This document shows, in pieces, positions 8,933 to 17,705 of a DNA stretch of 64,000 nt; positions within the stretch are counted from its first letter, which is position 1; every line of letters begins with the position of its first letter. The translations under genes and the position numbers were made by a program. Under the pieces are notes generated by a model. It had not been told where the DNA came from, did no database searches, and saw only the letters and a list, made by a program, of their open reading frames with translations. Source of the DNA: Rhodospirillales bacterium URHD0017 (GTDB lineage: Bacteria; Pseudomonadota; Alphaproteobacteria; Reyranellales; Reyranellaceae); the NCBI GenBank assembly GCA_900110395.1, contig FODP01000014.1, forward strand, positions 162,362 to 226,361. The letters are read 5' to 3'.

Positions 8933-10581
8933 CCGTCCCGGGCAACGACGAGCTCCTCTTCCTCGCGCTGGGCGGCGCGGGCGAGATCGGCATGAACCTC
9001 AACCTCTACGGCCATGCCGGCAAGTGGCTGATGATCGACCTCGGCATCGGCTTCGCCGACGACACCATGCCGGGCGTCGAGGTCGTGATGCCCGATCCCG
9101 CTTTCATCGAGGAACGCCGCGACGACCTCATCGGGATCGTGCTCACCCACGCCCACGAGGACCATCTCGGCGCTGTCGCCGACCTCTGGCCGAGGCTGAA
9201 AGCGCCGGTCTACGCCACGCCGTTCGCGGCCTCGGTGCTGCGCCGCAAGCTCACGGAGGCGGGGCTGCGGGACGCCGTGCCGATCACCGAGATCCCGTTG
9301 GGCGGCAAGTTCAGCCTGCCGCCGTTCGAGCTCGAGCTGATCACCATGACGCATTCGATCCTCGAGCCCAATGCGCTGGCGATCCGCACCAAGCTCGGCA
9401 CGGTGTTCCATACCGGAGACTGGAAGATCGACCCCGAGCCGCTTTTAGGCGAGGTGACCGACGAAGCGGTGCTGCGGCGCATCGGCGAGGAGGGCGCGCT
9501 CGCCATGGTGTGCGACAGCACCAACGTCTTTGTCGAGGGCGAGGCCGGCTCGGAATCGACCGTGCGCACCAACCTCGAGAAGCTGGTGAAGACCGCCAAG
9601 GGCCGTGTCGCCGTTACCTGCTTCGCCTCCAACCTCGCCCGCGTCGAGAGCGTGGCGTTGGCCGCCGTGGCTGCGGGCCGCCATCCCGTGCTGTCGGGGA
9701 GGGCGCTGACGCGCATGGTCGAGGCCGCCCAGGAATGCGGCTACCTGCTTGATTTCCCGCAATGCATCGCCGAGCAGCAGGCGGGCTACCTGCCGCGCGA
9801 CAAGGTCCTGTTCATCTGCACCGGCAGCCAGGGCGAACCGCGCGCCTCGATGGCCAAGCTGGCCAGCGGCGAGCATCGCGACTTGGTGCTGGAGGAGGGC
9901 GACACCGCGATCTTCTCCTCGCGTGTCATTCCCGGCAACGAGCGGTCCGTCGGACGCCTGCAGAACGCTTTGCTGGGGCGCGGCGTCGAGGTGATCACCG
10001 ACGGCGAGGCCAACATCCACGTCTCCGGACATCCGGCGCGCGACGAGCTGGTGCGGGTCTACCAATGGATCCGCCCGCAGATTGCCCTGCCGGTCCATGG
10101 CGAGGTCCGCCACATGGTCGAGCACGCCGCGCTCGCGCGGACCTGCCAGGTGCCGGAGACGGTGGTGGCGCCCAACGGCAGCCTGGTCCGCCTGGCGCCC
10201 GGCCCGGCGGAGATCATCGACCACGTCCATGCCGGCCGCCTGGCGCGCGATGGCGACGGGCTGGTGCCGCTCGACGGCGAATCGCTGCGTGAGCGGCGCA
10301 AGCTCCTGTGGAACGGTGCGGCGGCAGCCACGCTGGTGATCGACAAGGGTGGCCGGGCCATGGCGCCGCCCAAGGTCTCTCTGCGCGGCATCGACGACGA
10401 TGGCGGCACGCTGGGTGAGGCGATCACGGCGGGGCTGAGCGAAATGCTGGCTGACTTGAGCGCCGCCGAACGGCGCGACGACGGGCGGATCGAGGAGGCG
10501 GCGCGCCAGGCCGTGCGGCGCGTCGTGCGCGCGCACCTCGGCAAGAAGCCGTTGACGGACGTGCACATCGTCCGCATCTAA
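8929..10581 (+). CDS. rnj: Ribonuclease J (metallo-beta-lactamase/beta-CASP nuclease)
   Basis: Cytoplasmic 5'-to-3' exo- and endoribonuclease acting in rRNA maturation and mRNA turnover. The 550 residues start at the ATG overlapping the coaX stop. Metal ligands are visible in LTHAHEDH (residues 72-79), in the TMTHS loop near residue 142 and in FHTGDWKID near residue 162. The beta-CASP part contains CDSTNVFVEG, TCFASNL and FICTGSQGEPR, followed by HVSGHPARDELVRVYQW and the ligand motif PVHGEVRHM. A C-terminal domain of about 100 residues follows. Upstream antisense reading frames are shadows. Confidence 0.96.
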   Translation: MTVPGNDELLFLALGGAGEIGMNLNLYGHAGKWLMIDLGIGFADDTMPGVEVVMPDPAFIEERRDDLIGIVLTHAHEDHLGAVADLWPRLKAPVYATPFAASVLRRKLTEAGLRDAVPITEIPLGGKFSLPPFELELITMTHSILEPNALAIRTKLGTVFHTGDWKIDPEPLLGEVTDEAVLRRIGEEGALAMVCDSTNVFVEGEAGSESTVRTNLEKLVKTAKGRVAVTCFASNLARVESVALAAVAAGRHPVLSGRALTRMVEAAQECGYLLDFPQCIAEQQAGYLPRDKVLFICTGSQGEPRASMAKLASGEHRDLVLEEGDTAIFSSRVIPGNERSVGRLQNALLGRGVEVITDGEANIHVSGHPARDELVRVYQWIRPQIALPVHGEVRHMVEHAALARTCQVPETVVAPNGSLVRLAPGPAEIIDHVHAGRLARDGDGLVPLDGESLRERRKLLWNGAAAATLVIDKGGRAMAPPKVSLRGIDDDGGTLGEAITAGLSEMLADLSAAERRDDGRIEEAARQAVRRVVRAHLGKKPLTDVHIVRI

Positions 10582-10610
10582 AGGCCCAAGAGCCCGAGGA
10601 CGAGAGCCTG

Positions 10611-11015
10611 ATGATCGGACGCCTGAACCACATCGCCATCGCCGTGCCCGACCTCGCCAAGGCGGCCGAGCTCTATCGCACCGTGATGGGCGCCAAGGTG
10701 AGCGCTCCCAAGGCGCAGCCGGACCATGGCGTCACCGTGGTGTTCGTCGAGCTTCCCAACACCAAGATCGAGCTGCTGCATCCCCTGGGCGAGAAGTCGC
10801 CCATCGCCAATTTCCTGGCGCGCAATGCCGACGGCGGCATCCACCACGTCTGCTACGAGGTCGAGGACATCTACGCCGCCCGCGACAAGCTCAAGGCCCA
10901 GGGCGCGCGCGTGCTGGGCGACGGCGAGCCCAAGATCGGCGCCCACGACAAGCCCGTGCTGTTCCTGCATCCCAAGGATTTCACGGGCACGCTGATCGAG
11001 CTCGAGCAGGTCTGA
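10611..11015 (+). CDS. mce: Methylmalonyl-CoA epimerase
   Basis: Interconverts (R)- and (S)-methylmalonyl-CoA in propionyl-CoA degradation. The 134-residue protein is a vicinal-oxygen-chelate fold with two paired modules. Metal ligands expected from the family are seen: H7 in LNHIAIAV, the glutamate of KIELLHP, a histidine in GIHHVCYEV and the glutamate of LIELEQV at the C-terminus. The internal segment KIGAHDKPVLFLHPKDFTG is typical. It lies about 30 bases after rnj and is followed by the DUF1467 gene, a common alphaproteobacterial arrangement. Confidence 0.94.
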   Translation: MIGRLNHIAIAVPDLAKAAELYRTVMGAKVSAPKAQPDHGVTVVFVELPNTKIELLHPLGEKSPIANFLARNADGGIHHVCYEVEDIYAARDKLKAQGARVLGDGEPKIGAHDKPVLFLHPKDFTGTLIELEQV

Positions 11016-11040
11016 GGGGGATCATCATGAAGAGGGCGCC

Positions 11041-11283
11041 ATGAGCTGGGCCACCGGCGTCATGGTCTACCTGGTGATCTGGTGGACCATTCTCTTTGCC
11101 GTCCTGCCGCTGGGCGTGCGTCGCCTGGAAAATCCGGGCAAGGGCGAGGAACGGGGCGCGCCGGAGCGGCCTCAGCTGCTGCGCAAGGCGATCATCACCT
11201 CGATCGTCGCCGCCGTACTGTGGATTGGCTTCTATTTCCTCCACCAGGCGGACGTTTTCAGCTTCCGACGGATGGTCGAGTGA
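11041..11283 (+). CDS. DUF1467 family small membrane protein
   Basis: Small 80-residue membrane protein with two hydrophobic helices (about residues 5-25 and 50-70). The segment MVYLVIWWTILFAVLPLGV matches the DUF1467 family, which in alphaproteobacteria sits next to mce and proS. Function unknown. It appears to be the last gene of the nuo-birA-coaX-rnj-mce transcript, since the next gene runs in the opposite direction. Confidence 0.85.
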   Translation: MSWATGVMVYLVIWWTILFAVLPLGVRRLENPGKGEERGAPERPQLLRKAIITSIVAAVLWIGFYFLHQADVFSFRRMVE

Positions 11284-11555
11284 TCTTAATCCAGTTTCTT
11301 AGGATCATCGTCTAAGTAACTGATCAAAAAGAAACAGCGGGCTCTTGGCCCGCCGTCCCTCTACCCCCGAAACTCCTCACAGGCAGCTTGCGCTGCTCTC
11401 CTCCCTAAACTCGGGCAGTGCCCAAGACACAGGCTACTTAGCCGGAAGCCAGCGTCTTGCCAAGACCTTTTCTTTCGATCGCCCGCTTTCAATTAGAACA
11501 ATTGTAAGCGCAAAGATCGTTCGACGACAAACAAATGTCCGCGCTCGTGTTGTGA
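11284..11555. other. Convergent intergenic region, less G+C-rich than its surroundings
   Basis: This stretch of 272 bases between the DUF1467 gene and the minus-strand permease holds no convincing gene. It has clearly more A and T than the flanking genes. It contains the hairpin listed at 11331-11353 and a second small stem (GCAGC-TTGC-GCTGC near 11383). Short reading frames across it lack any recognisable protein pattern. Confidence 0.5.
11326..11353 (-). terminator. Possible intrinsic terminator for the minus-strand permease
   Basis: GCGGGC at 11337-11342 pairs with GCCCGC at 11348-11353 around a five-base loop. On the minus strand the stem is followed by TGTTTCTTTTT, a plausible U-tract. 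It lies about 200 bases beyond the stop of the purine permease, which transcribes towards it. On the plus strand the stem has no T-run. Confidence 0.5.
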
Positions 11556-12848
11556 TCATCCGATGTACACGTACTTGATCACGAATAGCACAGCGAGAGT
11601 TCCGACAGCCGGATGAACATCGCGATAGCGCCCGGTCGCGACCTTGATTGCGGCGTACGAAATGAATCCGAACGCGATGCCTTCGGCGATCGAGAAGGTG
11701 AAGGGCATCGTGATCGCGGTGACGACGGCGGGTGCTGCCTCGGTAATGTCGTCCCACTCCACCTCCGTGAGACTGCGCACCATCAGGCAGGCGACGTAGA
11801 ACAGCGCCGGCGCCGTGGCGTAGGCGGGGATCGAGCCGGCGAGCGGCGAGAGGAACAACGCCAGGATGAAGAGCACGCCGACGGTCGCCGCGGTGAGGCC
11901 GGTGCGGCCGCCTTCGTTGATGCCCGAGGCGCTCTCGATGTAGCTGGTCGTTGTCGAGGTGCCGACGGCAGCGCCGATCATGGCGGCACCGCTGTCCGCC
12001 ATCAGGGCCCTGTGCAGCCTGGGCACGGTGCCGTCCGGCCGCATGAAGCCGCCGCGATGGGCCAAGGCGATCAGCGTGCCGGTGTTGTCGAACAGGTCGA
12101 CGAACAGGAAGGCGAAGACCACGGTCACCAGCCCGACCTTGAATGCGCCGGCGAGATCCATCTGCAGGAACACCGGCGCGAGCGAGGGCGGCGTGTCGAA
12201 GATTCCGGTGAATTTCTGCTGGCCGGCCGCGATGGCGACGATGGTCACGACCAGGATGCCGATGATCACGCCGCCCATGATCCGGCGGCGTTCCAGGGCG
12301 ACGATCAGGAAGAAGCCGAGGGTCGCCATGACGACGGGGAAGCTGGTGAGAGCGCCGTGCGTCACCAGGGTCGCCGGATGGGCGACGACGATGCCGGCAT
12401 TCTTGAGGGCGATCAGCGCCAGGAACAGGCCGATACCGGCGGCGATCGCCATCTTGAGCGACATCGGGATGGCGTTGACGATCCATTCGCGGATCGGCAG
12501 CACGCTGATGATGAAGAAGATGACACCGGAGATGAAGACGCAGCCCAGCGCCACCTGCCAGCTATGGCCCATGCCGCCGACCACGCCGAAGGCGAAGTAG
12601 GCGTTGAGGCCCATGCCCGGTGCGAGCGCGATCGGATAGTTGGCCAGGAAGGCCATCAGGAAGCAGCCGATGGCGGCCGCCACGCAGGTCGCGGCGAACA
12701 CCGCGCCGAATGGCATCTTGGCCTCGGCCAGGATCGCCGGGTTGACGAAGATGATGTAGGCCATCGTCAGGAAGGTCGTGATCCCGGCCAGAACCTCGGT
12801 CCGGACGTTGGTCTTGTTCTCGCTGAGCTTGAAGACCTGCTCGAACAT
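11556..12848 (-). CDS. NCS2/AzgA-type purine (guanine/hypoxanthine) permease
   Basis: Inner-membrane proton symporter of the AzgA branch, expected to import guanine, hypoxanthine or adenine. The 430-residue protein has 12-14 hydrophobic spans. Family motifs include FLTMAYIIFVNPAIL (about residue 27), ALAPGMGLNAYFAF (about residue 75), VFAFLFVDLFDNTGTL (about residue 235) and GTSTTTSYIESASGINEGG (about residue 285). A strong GGGGGAGAAC site precedes the ATG. It is the only minus-strand gene in this part of the window and interrupts the otherwise plus-strand order DUF1467-proS, next to a palindromic repeat. Exact substrate not determinable from sequence. Confidence 0.92.
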   Translation of the reverse strand: MFEQVFKLSENKTNVRTEVLAGITTFLTMAYIIFVNPAILAEAKMPFGAVFAATCVAAAIGCFLMAFLANYPIALAPGMGLNAYFAFGVVGGMGHSWQVALGCVFISGVIFFIISVLPIREWIVNAIPMSLKMAIAAGIGLFLALIALKNAGIVVAHPATLVTHGALTSFPVVMATLGFFLIVALERRRIMGGVIIGILVVTIVAIAAGQQKFTGIFDTPPSLAPVFLQMDLAGAFKVGLVTVVFAFLFVDLFDNTGTLIALAHRGGFMRPDGTVPRLHRALMADSGAAMIGAAVGTSTTTSYIESASGINEGGRTGLTAATVGVLFILALFLSPLAGSIPAYATAPALFYVACLMVRSLTEVEWDDITEAAPAVVTAITMPFTFSIAEGIAFGFISYAAIKVATGRYRDVHPAVGTLAVLFVIKYVYIG

Positions 12849-12919
12849 TGTTGTTCTCCCCCGGTTGTCGCGTGAAGTGTGCGGGCATCCGCCTGTGCAA
12901 AGATAGCGGGCGACGTCGT

Positions 12920-13048
12920 CCTCCCCAGCGAAGCTCGGGAGGTGTCGCCGTCATACGGCGACGGAGGGGTCGGAAGCCTCGGGTGTGACTCATGACCCCT
13001 CCGTCGGCGTAAGACGCCGACACCTCCCCAAGCTGGCGCTTGGGGAGG
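12920..13048. repeat. Structured palindromic repeat, copy 1
   Basis: A 129-base intergenic element built from nested hairpins. H1 is at 12920-12942 (CCTCCC/GGGAGG ends). H2 is GTCGCCGT-CAT-ACGGCGAC at 12944-12962. A central inverted pair is GGAGGGGTC at 12963-12971 with GACCCCTCC at 12994-13002. H3 is GTCGGCGT-AAG-ACGCCGAC at 13003-13021. H4 is a perfect 11-base stem, CCTCCCCAAGC/GCTTGGGGAGG, at 13023-13048. The same architecture recurs at 24797-24936. It lies between the divergent purine permease and proS and has no T-run, so it is not an obvious terminator here. Confidence 0.85.
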
Positions 13049-13131
13049 AAGAGGCCAGCCAGTTTGCCTTTACAACCCCCGTTTCCTACAGTCCGCGGCT
13101 ACCCCGCCAACCGAGCAAGGATCGAACCAGA

Positions 13132-14445
13132 ATGCGGATGAGTCAGTACTTTCTGCCGACCATGAAGGAAAACCCGGCAGAGGCGCAGATCGTCTCGCAC
13201 CGCCTGATGCTGCGCGCCGGCCTGGTCCGCCAGACCGCGGCCGGCATCTATGCCTGGCTGCCGCTCGGTTTCCGCGTCTTGAAGAACATCGAGCGCATCG
13301 TGCGCGAGGAGCAGGACCGCTCGGGCGCCCAGGAAGTGCTGATGCCGACCATCCAGTCGGCCGACCTGTGGCGCGAGAGCGGCCGCTACGACGCCTACGG
13401 CCCGGAAATGCTGCGCTTCAAGGACCGGCACGATCGCGAGATGCTCTACGGCCCGACCAATGAGGAGGTGATCACCGTGCTCTTCCGCGACGGCGTGAAG
13501 AGCTACCGCGACCTGCCGAGGAACCTCTATCACATCCAGTGGAAGTTCCGCGACGAGGTACGGCCGCGCTTCGGCGTCATGCGCGGCCGCGAGTTCCTGA
13601 TGAAGGACAACTACTCCTTCGACCTCGACAAGAAGGGCGCCATCCACTCCTACAACAAGATGTTCGTGACCTACCTGCGCACCTTCGCGCGCATGGGCCT
13701 GAAGGCGATTCCGATGCGGGCCGACACCGGCCCGATCGGCGGCGACCTCAGCCACGAGTTCATCGTCCTGGCCGACACCGGCGAGAGCGCCGTGTTCTGC
13801 CACAAGGGCCTGGTCGACAAGGACATCCTGAGCCGCAAGATCGACTACGATTCCGACCTGCAGCCGATCGTGAACGAGTGGACGTCGCTCTACGCCGCGA
13901 CCGACGAGATGCACGACAAGGCCGCCTTCGAGAAGATCCCCGAGGGCGAGCGGCTGGCCGCGCGCGGCATCGAGGTCGGCCACATCTTCTATTTCGGCAC
14001 CAACTATTCGGCGCCCATGAAGGCGGTGGTGGCCGGCCCGGGCGGCGAGCAGATCACGCTCGAGATGGGCTCCTACGGCATCGGCGTGTCGCGCCTGGTC
14101 GGCGGCATCATCGAGGCGAGCCACGACGAGGCCGGCATCGTCTGGCCGGACTCTGTGGCGCCCTTTAAGGTGGCGATCGTCAATCTCAAGCCCGACGACG
14201 GCGCGGTCTCGGGCGCCTGCCAGAAGCTCTATGACGGCTTTGCCGCCAAGGGCATCGAGGCGCTGCACGACGACCGCGACCTGCGGCCGGGCGCGAAGTT
14301 CGCCGACATGGACCTGATCGGCCTGCCCTGGCAGGTGATCGTCGGTCCCAAGGGTGTGTCGGCCGGCAAGGCCGAGGTCAAGGACCGCCGGAGCGGCAAG
14401 CGCGAGGAAGTGCCGTTCGACCAGGTTGTCCAGCGTTTCGGCTAG
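13132..14445 (+). CDS. proS: Prolyl-tRNA synthetase, short alphaproteobacterial form
   Basis: Charges tRNA-Pro with proline. The 437-residue class II synthetase shows motif 2 blocks YGPTNEEVITVLFRD (about residue 106) and FRDEVRPRFGVMRGREFLMK (about residue 139), motif 3 GSYGIGVSRLVGGIIE, and a C-terminal anticodon-binding domain. The long editing insertion between motifs 2 and 3 found in E. coli is absent, as is normal in this class. I start at MRMSQYFLP because this is the conserved family start, with AAGGA upstream. The frame stays open further upstream through the repeat but that part is not protein-like. Confidence 0.96.
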   Translation: MRMSQYFLPTMKENPAEAQIVSHRLMLRAGLVRQTAAGIYAWLPLGFRVLKNIERIVREEQDRSGAQEVLMPTIQSADLWRESGRYDAYGPEMLRFKDRHDREMLYGPTNEEVITVLFRDGVKSYRDLPRNLYHIQWKFRDEVRPRFGVMRGREFLMKDNYSFDLDKKGAIHSYNKMFVTYLRTFARMGLKAIPMRADTGPIGGDLSHEFIVLADTGESAVFCHKGLVDKDILSRKIDYDSDLQPIVNEWTSLYAATDEMHDKAAFEKIPEGERLAARGIEVGHIFYFGTNYSAPMKAVVAGPGGEQITLEMGSYGIGVSRLVGGIIEASHDEAGIVWPDSVAPFKVAIVNLKPDDGAVSGACQKLYDGFAAKGIEALHDDRDLRPGAKFADMDLIGLPWQVIVGPKGVSAGKAEVKDRRSGKREEVPFDQVVQRFG

Positions 14446-14448
14446 AAC

Positions 14449-15762
14449 ATGGCCTTCGCCGCCGTCGAACGCCTCATCGCCTTCCGCTATCTGCGAGCCC
14501 GCCGCGAGGAGGGCTTCATCTCGGTGATCGCCGCGTTCTCGCTGATCGGAATCACCCTGGGCGTCGGCACGCTGATCGTCGTCATGTCGGTCATGAATGG
14601 CTTTCGCTTCGAGATGCTGGGCCAGATGTCGAGCATCTCGGGCCAGCTCGGTGTGCAGGGCACCCGCGGTGGCATCGACGCCACGCCCGAGCTTCTGGCC
14701 AACATGAAGAAGGTGCCGGGCGTGCTGAGCGCCACGCCGACGGCCGAGGGCCAGGTCATGGCCGTGGCCGGCGACAAGGTGAGGGGCGTGGTGCTGCGCG
14801 GCGTGCGGCCGGAAGACTTCAAGGCGCGCACGCCGCTCTCCGCGGCGATCGAGGGACCGGCCGAGCTGCGCGACCGCTATCGCGGCCTCTGCCGCGCGGA
14901 GGACGACAAGCCGATCGACTGGGGCTCGCTGAAGGATTTTGGCAACGACTTTTCTGTCGTCATCGGCCGCCGCCTGGCCGATCTCCTGAAGCTCAAGGTC
15001 GGCGACAACCTGCAGCTCGTCTCGCCGGTCGAGGTCGCCACGCCGCTCGGCGTCATGCCGCGCTCGGTACAAGCCAGGGTCGCCGCGGTCTTCTGCGCCG
15101 GCATGTACGACTACGACGCCAACTTCGTCTACGCGCCGCTGCCGGGGGTGCAGCGTCTGCTCAATTTCGGCGACAAGGTCACGGGCATAGAAGTCTTCGT
15201 GGCCGACGACGCCTCGGTCGCCACTGCGCGCCGGCAGCTTTCGCAGGTCGTCGGCACGCAGGCCTGGGTGTTCGACTGGTGGCAGGCCAATATCGGCTTC
15301 TTCGCCGCCATCCAGGGCCAGACCAACGTCATGTTCATCGTGCTGACCATGATCGTGCTGGTCGCCGCCTTCAACATCGTGTCGAGCCTGGTCATGCTGG
15401 TGCGCACCAAGACCGCCGATATCGCCATCCTGCGCACCATGGGCGCGACACGCGGCGCCATCATGCGGGTCTTCCTGCTCGACGGCATGGCGATCGGCGG
15501 CGTCGGCACGCTGCTCGGCCTTGTGCTCGGGTTGGCCTTCGCCCGCAATATCGAGGCCATTCGCCAATGGCTGCAGCGCACCTTCGATATCGTGCTGTTC
15601 GACGAGACGCTCTACCTCCTGGCCGAGCTGCCCTCGCGCATCGAATGGGGCGAGATCGTCTTCATCGCCGTCATGGCGCTGGTCTTCGCGCTGCTCGCCT
15701 CGCTCTATCCGGCGGCGCGCGCGGCGCGGCTCGACCCGGTGGAGGGCCTGCACCGTGAGTAG
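14449..15762 (+). CDS. lolC: Lipoprotein-releasing ABC transporter permease, LolC/LolE family (first of two)
   Basis: Inner-membrane permease of the LolCDE complex, which extracts outer-membrane lipoproteins and hands them to LolA. The 437-residue protein has the family N-terminus AFRYLRARREEGFISVIA followed by a first helix with GITLGVGTLIVVMSVMNGF, a periplasmic domain of about 220 residues and three C-terminal helices (FtsX-like fold) ending in YPAARAARLDPVEGL. It begins three bases after proS and overlaps the next permease by eight bases. Two permeases in tandem are notable, as many alphaproteobacteria have a single LolF. Which of the two is LolC-like cannot be decided by eye. Confidence 0.88.
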   Translation: MAFAAVERLIAFRYLRARREEGFISVIAAFSLIGITLGVGTLIVVMSVMNGFRFEMLGQMSSISGQLGVQGTRGGIDATPELLANMKKVPGVLSATPTAEGQVMAVAGDKVRGVVLRGVRPEDFKARTPLSAAIEGPAELRDRYRGLCRAEDDKPIDWGSLKDFGNDFSVVIGRRLADLLKLKVGDNLQLVSPVEVATPLGVMPRSVQARVAAVFCAGMYDYDANFVYAPLPGVQRLLNFGDKVTGIEVFVADDASVATARRQLSQVVGTQAWVFDWWQANIGFFAAIQGQTNVMFIVLTMIVLVAAFNIVSSLVMLVRTKTADIAILRTMGATRGAIMRVFLLDGMAIGGVGTLLGLVLGLAFARNIEAIRQWLQRTFDIVLFDETLYLLAELPSRIEWGEIVFIAVMALVFALLASLYPAARAARLDPVEGLHRE

Positions 15763-17023
15763 CCCGATCCGCGCCGTCGAACGCTGGCTGGCGTGGCGCT
15801 ATCTCGCGACCCGCCAGCGCGAAGGCTTCGTCTCCTTCATCGCCATCTTCTCCCTGATCGGCGTGGCGCTGGGCGTGGCGACGTTGATCATCGTGCTGTC
15901 GGTGATGGGCGGCTTCCGCCAGCAGCTTCTGGGCCGCATCATCGGGCTGAACGGCCATATCGTGATCACTGCCCGCGACGGCGGCATGGCCCAGGCCACG
16001 CCCGAGCTGCTGGCCAAGCTGAAGGCATTCCCCGGCGTGCGCTCCGTCAACCTCACGTTGGAGCGCCAGGCGCTGGTCACTGCCAATAACCAGACCCGCG
16101 GCGCCCTGGTGCGCGGCGTGCGGCCGGAGGACCTTCAGGCCAAGGACATGGTCTCGAAGAACATGGTGCATGGCGACCTCGGCGCCTTCGGCGCGCGCCC
16201 CGGCGTCGTCATCGGCGAGCGCCTGCGCCAGGCCCTGAACCTCAGGGCGGGCGACAAGATCACCCTGGTGACGCACCGCGTGAACGACAACGGCACGATC
16301 GCGCCGCGCTATTCCGACTACGAGGTGCTGGGGAGCTTCCTGACGCGCCGCTACGAGTTCGACAACGGCCTGGTCTTCGTGCCGCTGCCGATGCTGCAGG
16401 ACGACCTTGAATACGGCCGCGAGGCGGTGAGCTCGATCGATCTCGATATCGCCGACCCGGCGGCGGCGCCGCAGTTCGCCGAGGAGCTGCGCAAGACGCT
16501 CGGCCGCGACGATCTCCGGGTGTCGCACTGGCTCGGCCTCAATGCGCGTTTCGTCGGCGCTCTGCAGGTCGAGCGCGTGATGATGTTCATCATCCTCACC
16601 CTGATCGTGGTGGTCGCGGCCATTAACGTGGTGGCGAGCTTCACCATGCTGGTGCGGGTCAAGCGCGGTAGCATCGCTATCCTGCGCACCATGGGGGCGG
16701 CGCCCGGCACCATCGTGCGCGCCTTCTTCCTGTCGGCGGCCGCGGTCGGCCTGGTCGGCACGGCCGTCGGCACCGGCCTCGGCCTGCTGGTCTGCGCCAA
16801 CATGCAGGGCATCGCGCACCTGCTGGTGCTGCTGACCAATGCCGGCGGGCCGGGCGCAGGCTGGAGCGAGGTCGAATTCATTACGTCGGCACCGGTGCGT
16901 GTTCAGCCGGCCGAGGTGCTGTCCATCATTGCCATCGCCATCCTGCTGTCGCTGGCAGCGGCAGCCTATCCTGCCTGGCGCAGCACGCGCGTCGAACCCG
17001 TCGAAGGGCTGCGTCATGAGTGA
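15755..17023 (+). CDS. lolE: Lipoprotein-releasing ABC transporter permease, LolC/LolE family (second of two)
   Basis: Second permease of the lipoprotein-release complex, 422 residues. The GTG start at 15755 gives a family-like N-terminus (WLAWRYLATRQREGFVSF) and overlaps the previous gene by eight bases. The layout is the same as in its neighbour: one N-terminal helix (GVALGVATLIIVLSVMGGF), a large periplasmic domain, three C-terminal helices, and the terminal YPAWRSTRVEPVEGLRHE. The two paralogs are clearly related but well diverged. It overlaps the lolD start by eight bases, so all three are translationally coupled. Confidence 0.88.
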   Translation: MSSPIRAVERWLAWRYLATRQREGFVSFIAIFSLIGVALGVATLIIVLSVMGGFRQQLLGRIIGLNGHIVITARDGGMAQATPELLAKLKAFPGVRSVNLTLERQALVTANNQTRGALVRGVRPEDLQAKDMVSKNMVHGDLGAFGARPGVVIGERLRQALNLRAGDKITLVTHRVNDNGTIAPRYSDYEVLGSFLTRRYEFDNGLVFVPLPMLQDDLEYGREAVSSIDLDIADPAAAPQFAEELRKTLGRDDLRVSHWLGLNARFVGALQVERVMMFIILTLIVVVAAINVVASFTMLVRVKRGSIAILRTMGAAPGTIVRAFFLSAAAVGLVGTAVGTGLGLLVCANMQGIAHLLVLLTNAGGPGAGWSEVEFITSAPVRVQPAEVLSIIAIAILLSLAAAAYPAWRSTRVEPVEGLRHE

Positions 17024-17705
17024 TTCGCTGTTCCCCCTGTCGCTGCGCGACATCAAGCGCACCTTCGTGCAGGGCGACCGGCGCCTGGAAGTGCTGAAGG
17101 GCATCACGCTCGACCTGAAGCCGGGCGAGATCGTCGCCCTGGTCGGCCAGTCGGGCAGCGGCAAGTCGACCCTGCTGCATATCGCCGGACTGCTGGAGCG
17201 ACCCGACGACGGCGACATCGTGGTCGACGGCAAGTCGGCGGGGGCGGCGGCCGACCGCGAGCGCACGGTCATGCGCCGCCAGTTCCTGGGCTTCGTCTAC
17301 CAGTACCACCACCTGCTGCCCGAGTTCTCGGCGATCGAGAACGTGATGCTGCCGCAGATGCTGAACGGCCGGTCGCGCAGCGAGGCGCGCCGCCGCGCCG
17401 CCGAGCTCTTGGCCCTGGTCCAGCTCAAGGAGCGCGCCGACCACCGGCCGGGCCGGCTGTCGGGCGGCGAGCAGCAGCGTGTGGCGATCGCCCGCGCCAT
17501 CGCCAACGCCCCGCGCGTCCTGCTGGCCGACGAGCCGACCGGCAACCTCGATTCATCGACGGCCGACGCCGTGTTCCGCCAGCTTCTGGGATTGGTGCGC
17601 GAGACCGGCATGGCGGCATTGGTCGCCACGCATAATCCCGAACTGGCATCGCGCATGGACCGCACGGTGACGCTGAAGGACGGCGTGCTGACCGCTCCGG
17701 GTTGA
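17016..17705 (+). CDS. lolD: Lipoprotein-releasing system ATP-binding protein LolD
   Basis: ATPase powering lipoprotein extraction by the two permeases encoded just upstream. The 229-residue protein has Walker A GQSGSGKST (about residues 44-52), the LolD-type segment GFVYQYHHLLPEFSAIENVM, signature LSGGEQQRVAIARA, Walker B VLLADEPTGNLD, and the switch histidine in VATHNPEL. It starts with ATG inside the end of the second permease gene. Confidence 0.95.
   Translation: MSDSLFPLSLRDIKRTFVQGDRRLEVLKGITLDLKPGEIVALVGQSGSGKSTLLHIAGLLERPDDGDIVVDGKSAGAAADRERTVMRRQFLGFVYQYHHLLPEFSAIENVMLPQMLNGRSRSEARRRAAELLALVQLKERADHRPGRLSGGEQQRVAIARAIANAPRVLLADEPTGNLDSSTADAVFRQLLGLVRETGMAALVATHNPELASRMDRTVTLKDGVLTAPG

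Noticed and set aside
13099..15753. 884-codon open frame on the minus strand
   Set aside because: Antisense to proS and the first Lol permease, both of which have clear family motifs. Composition is shadow-like.
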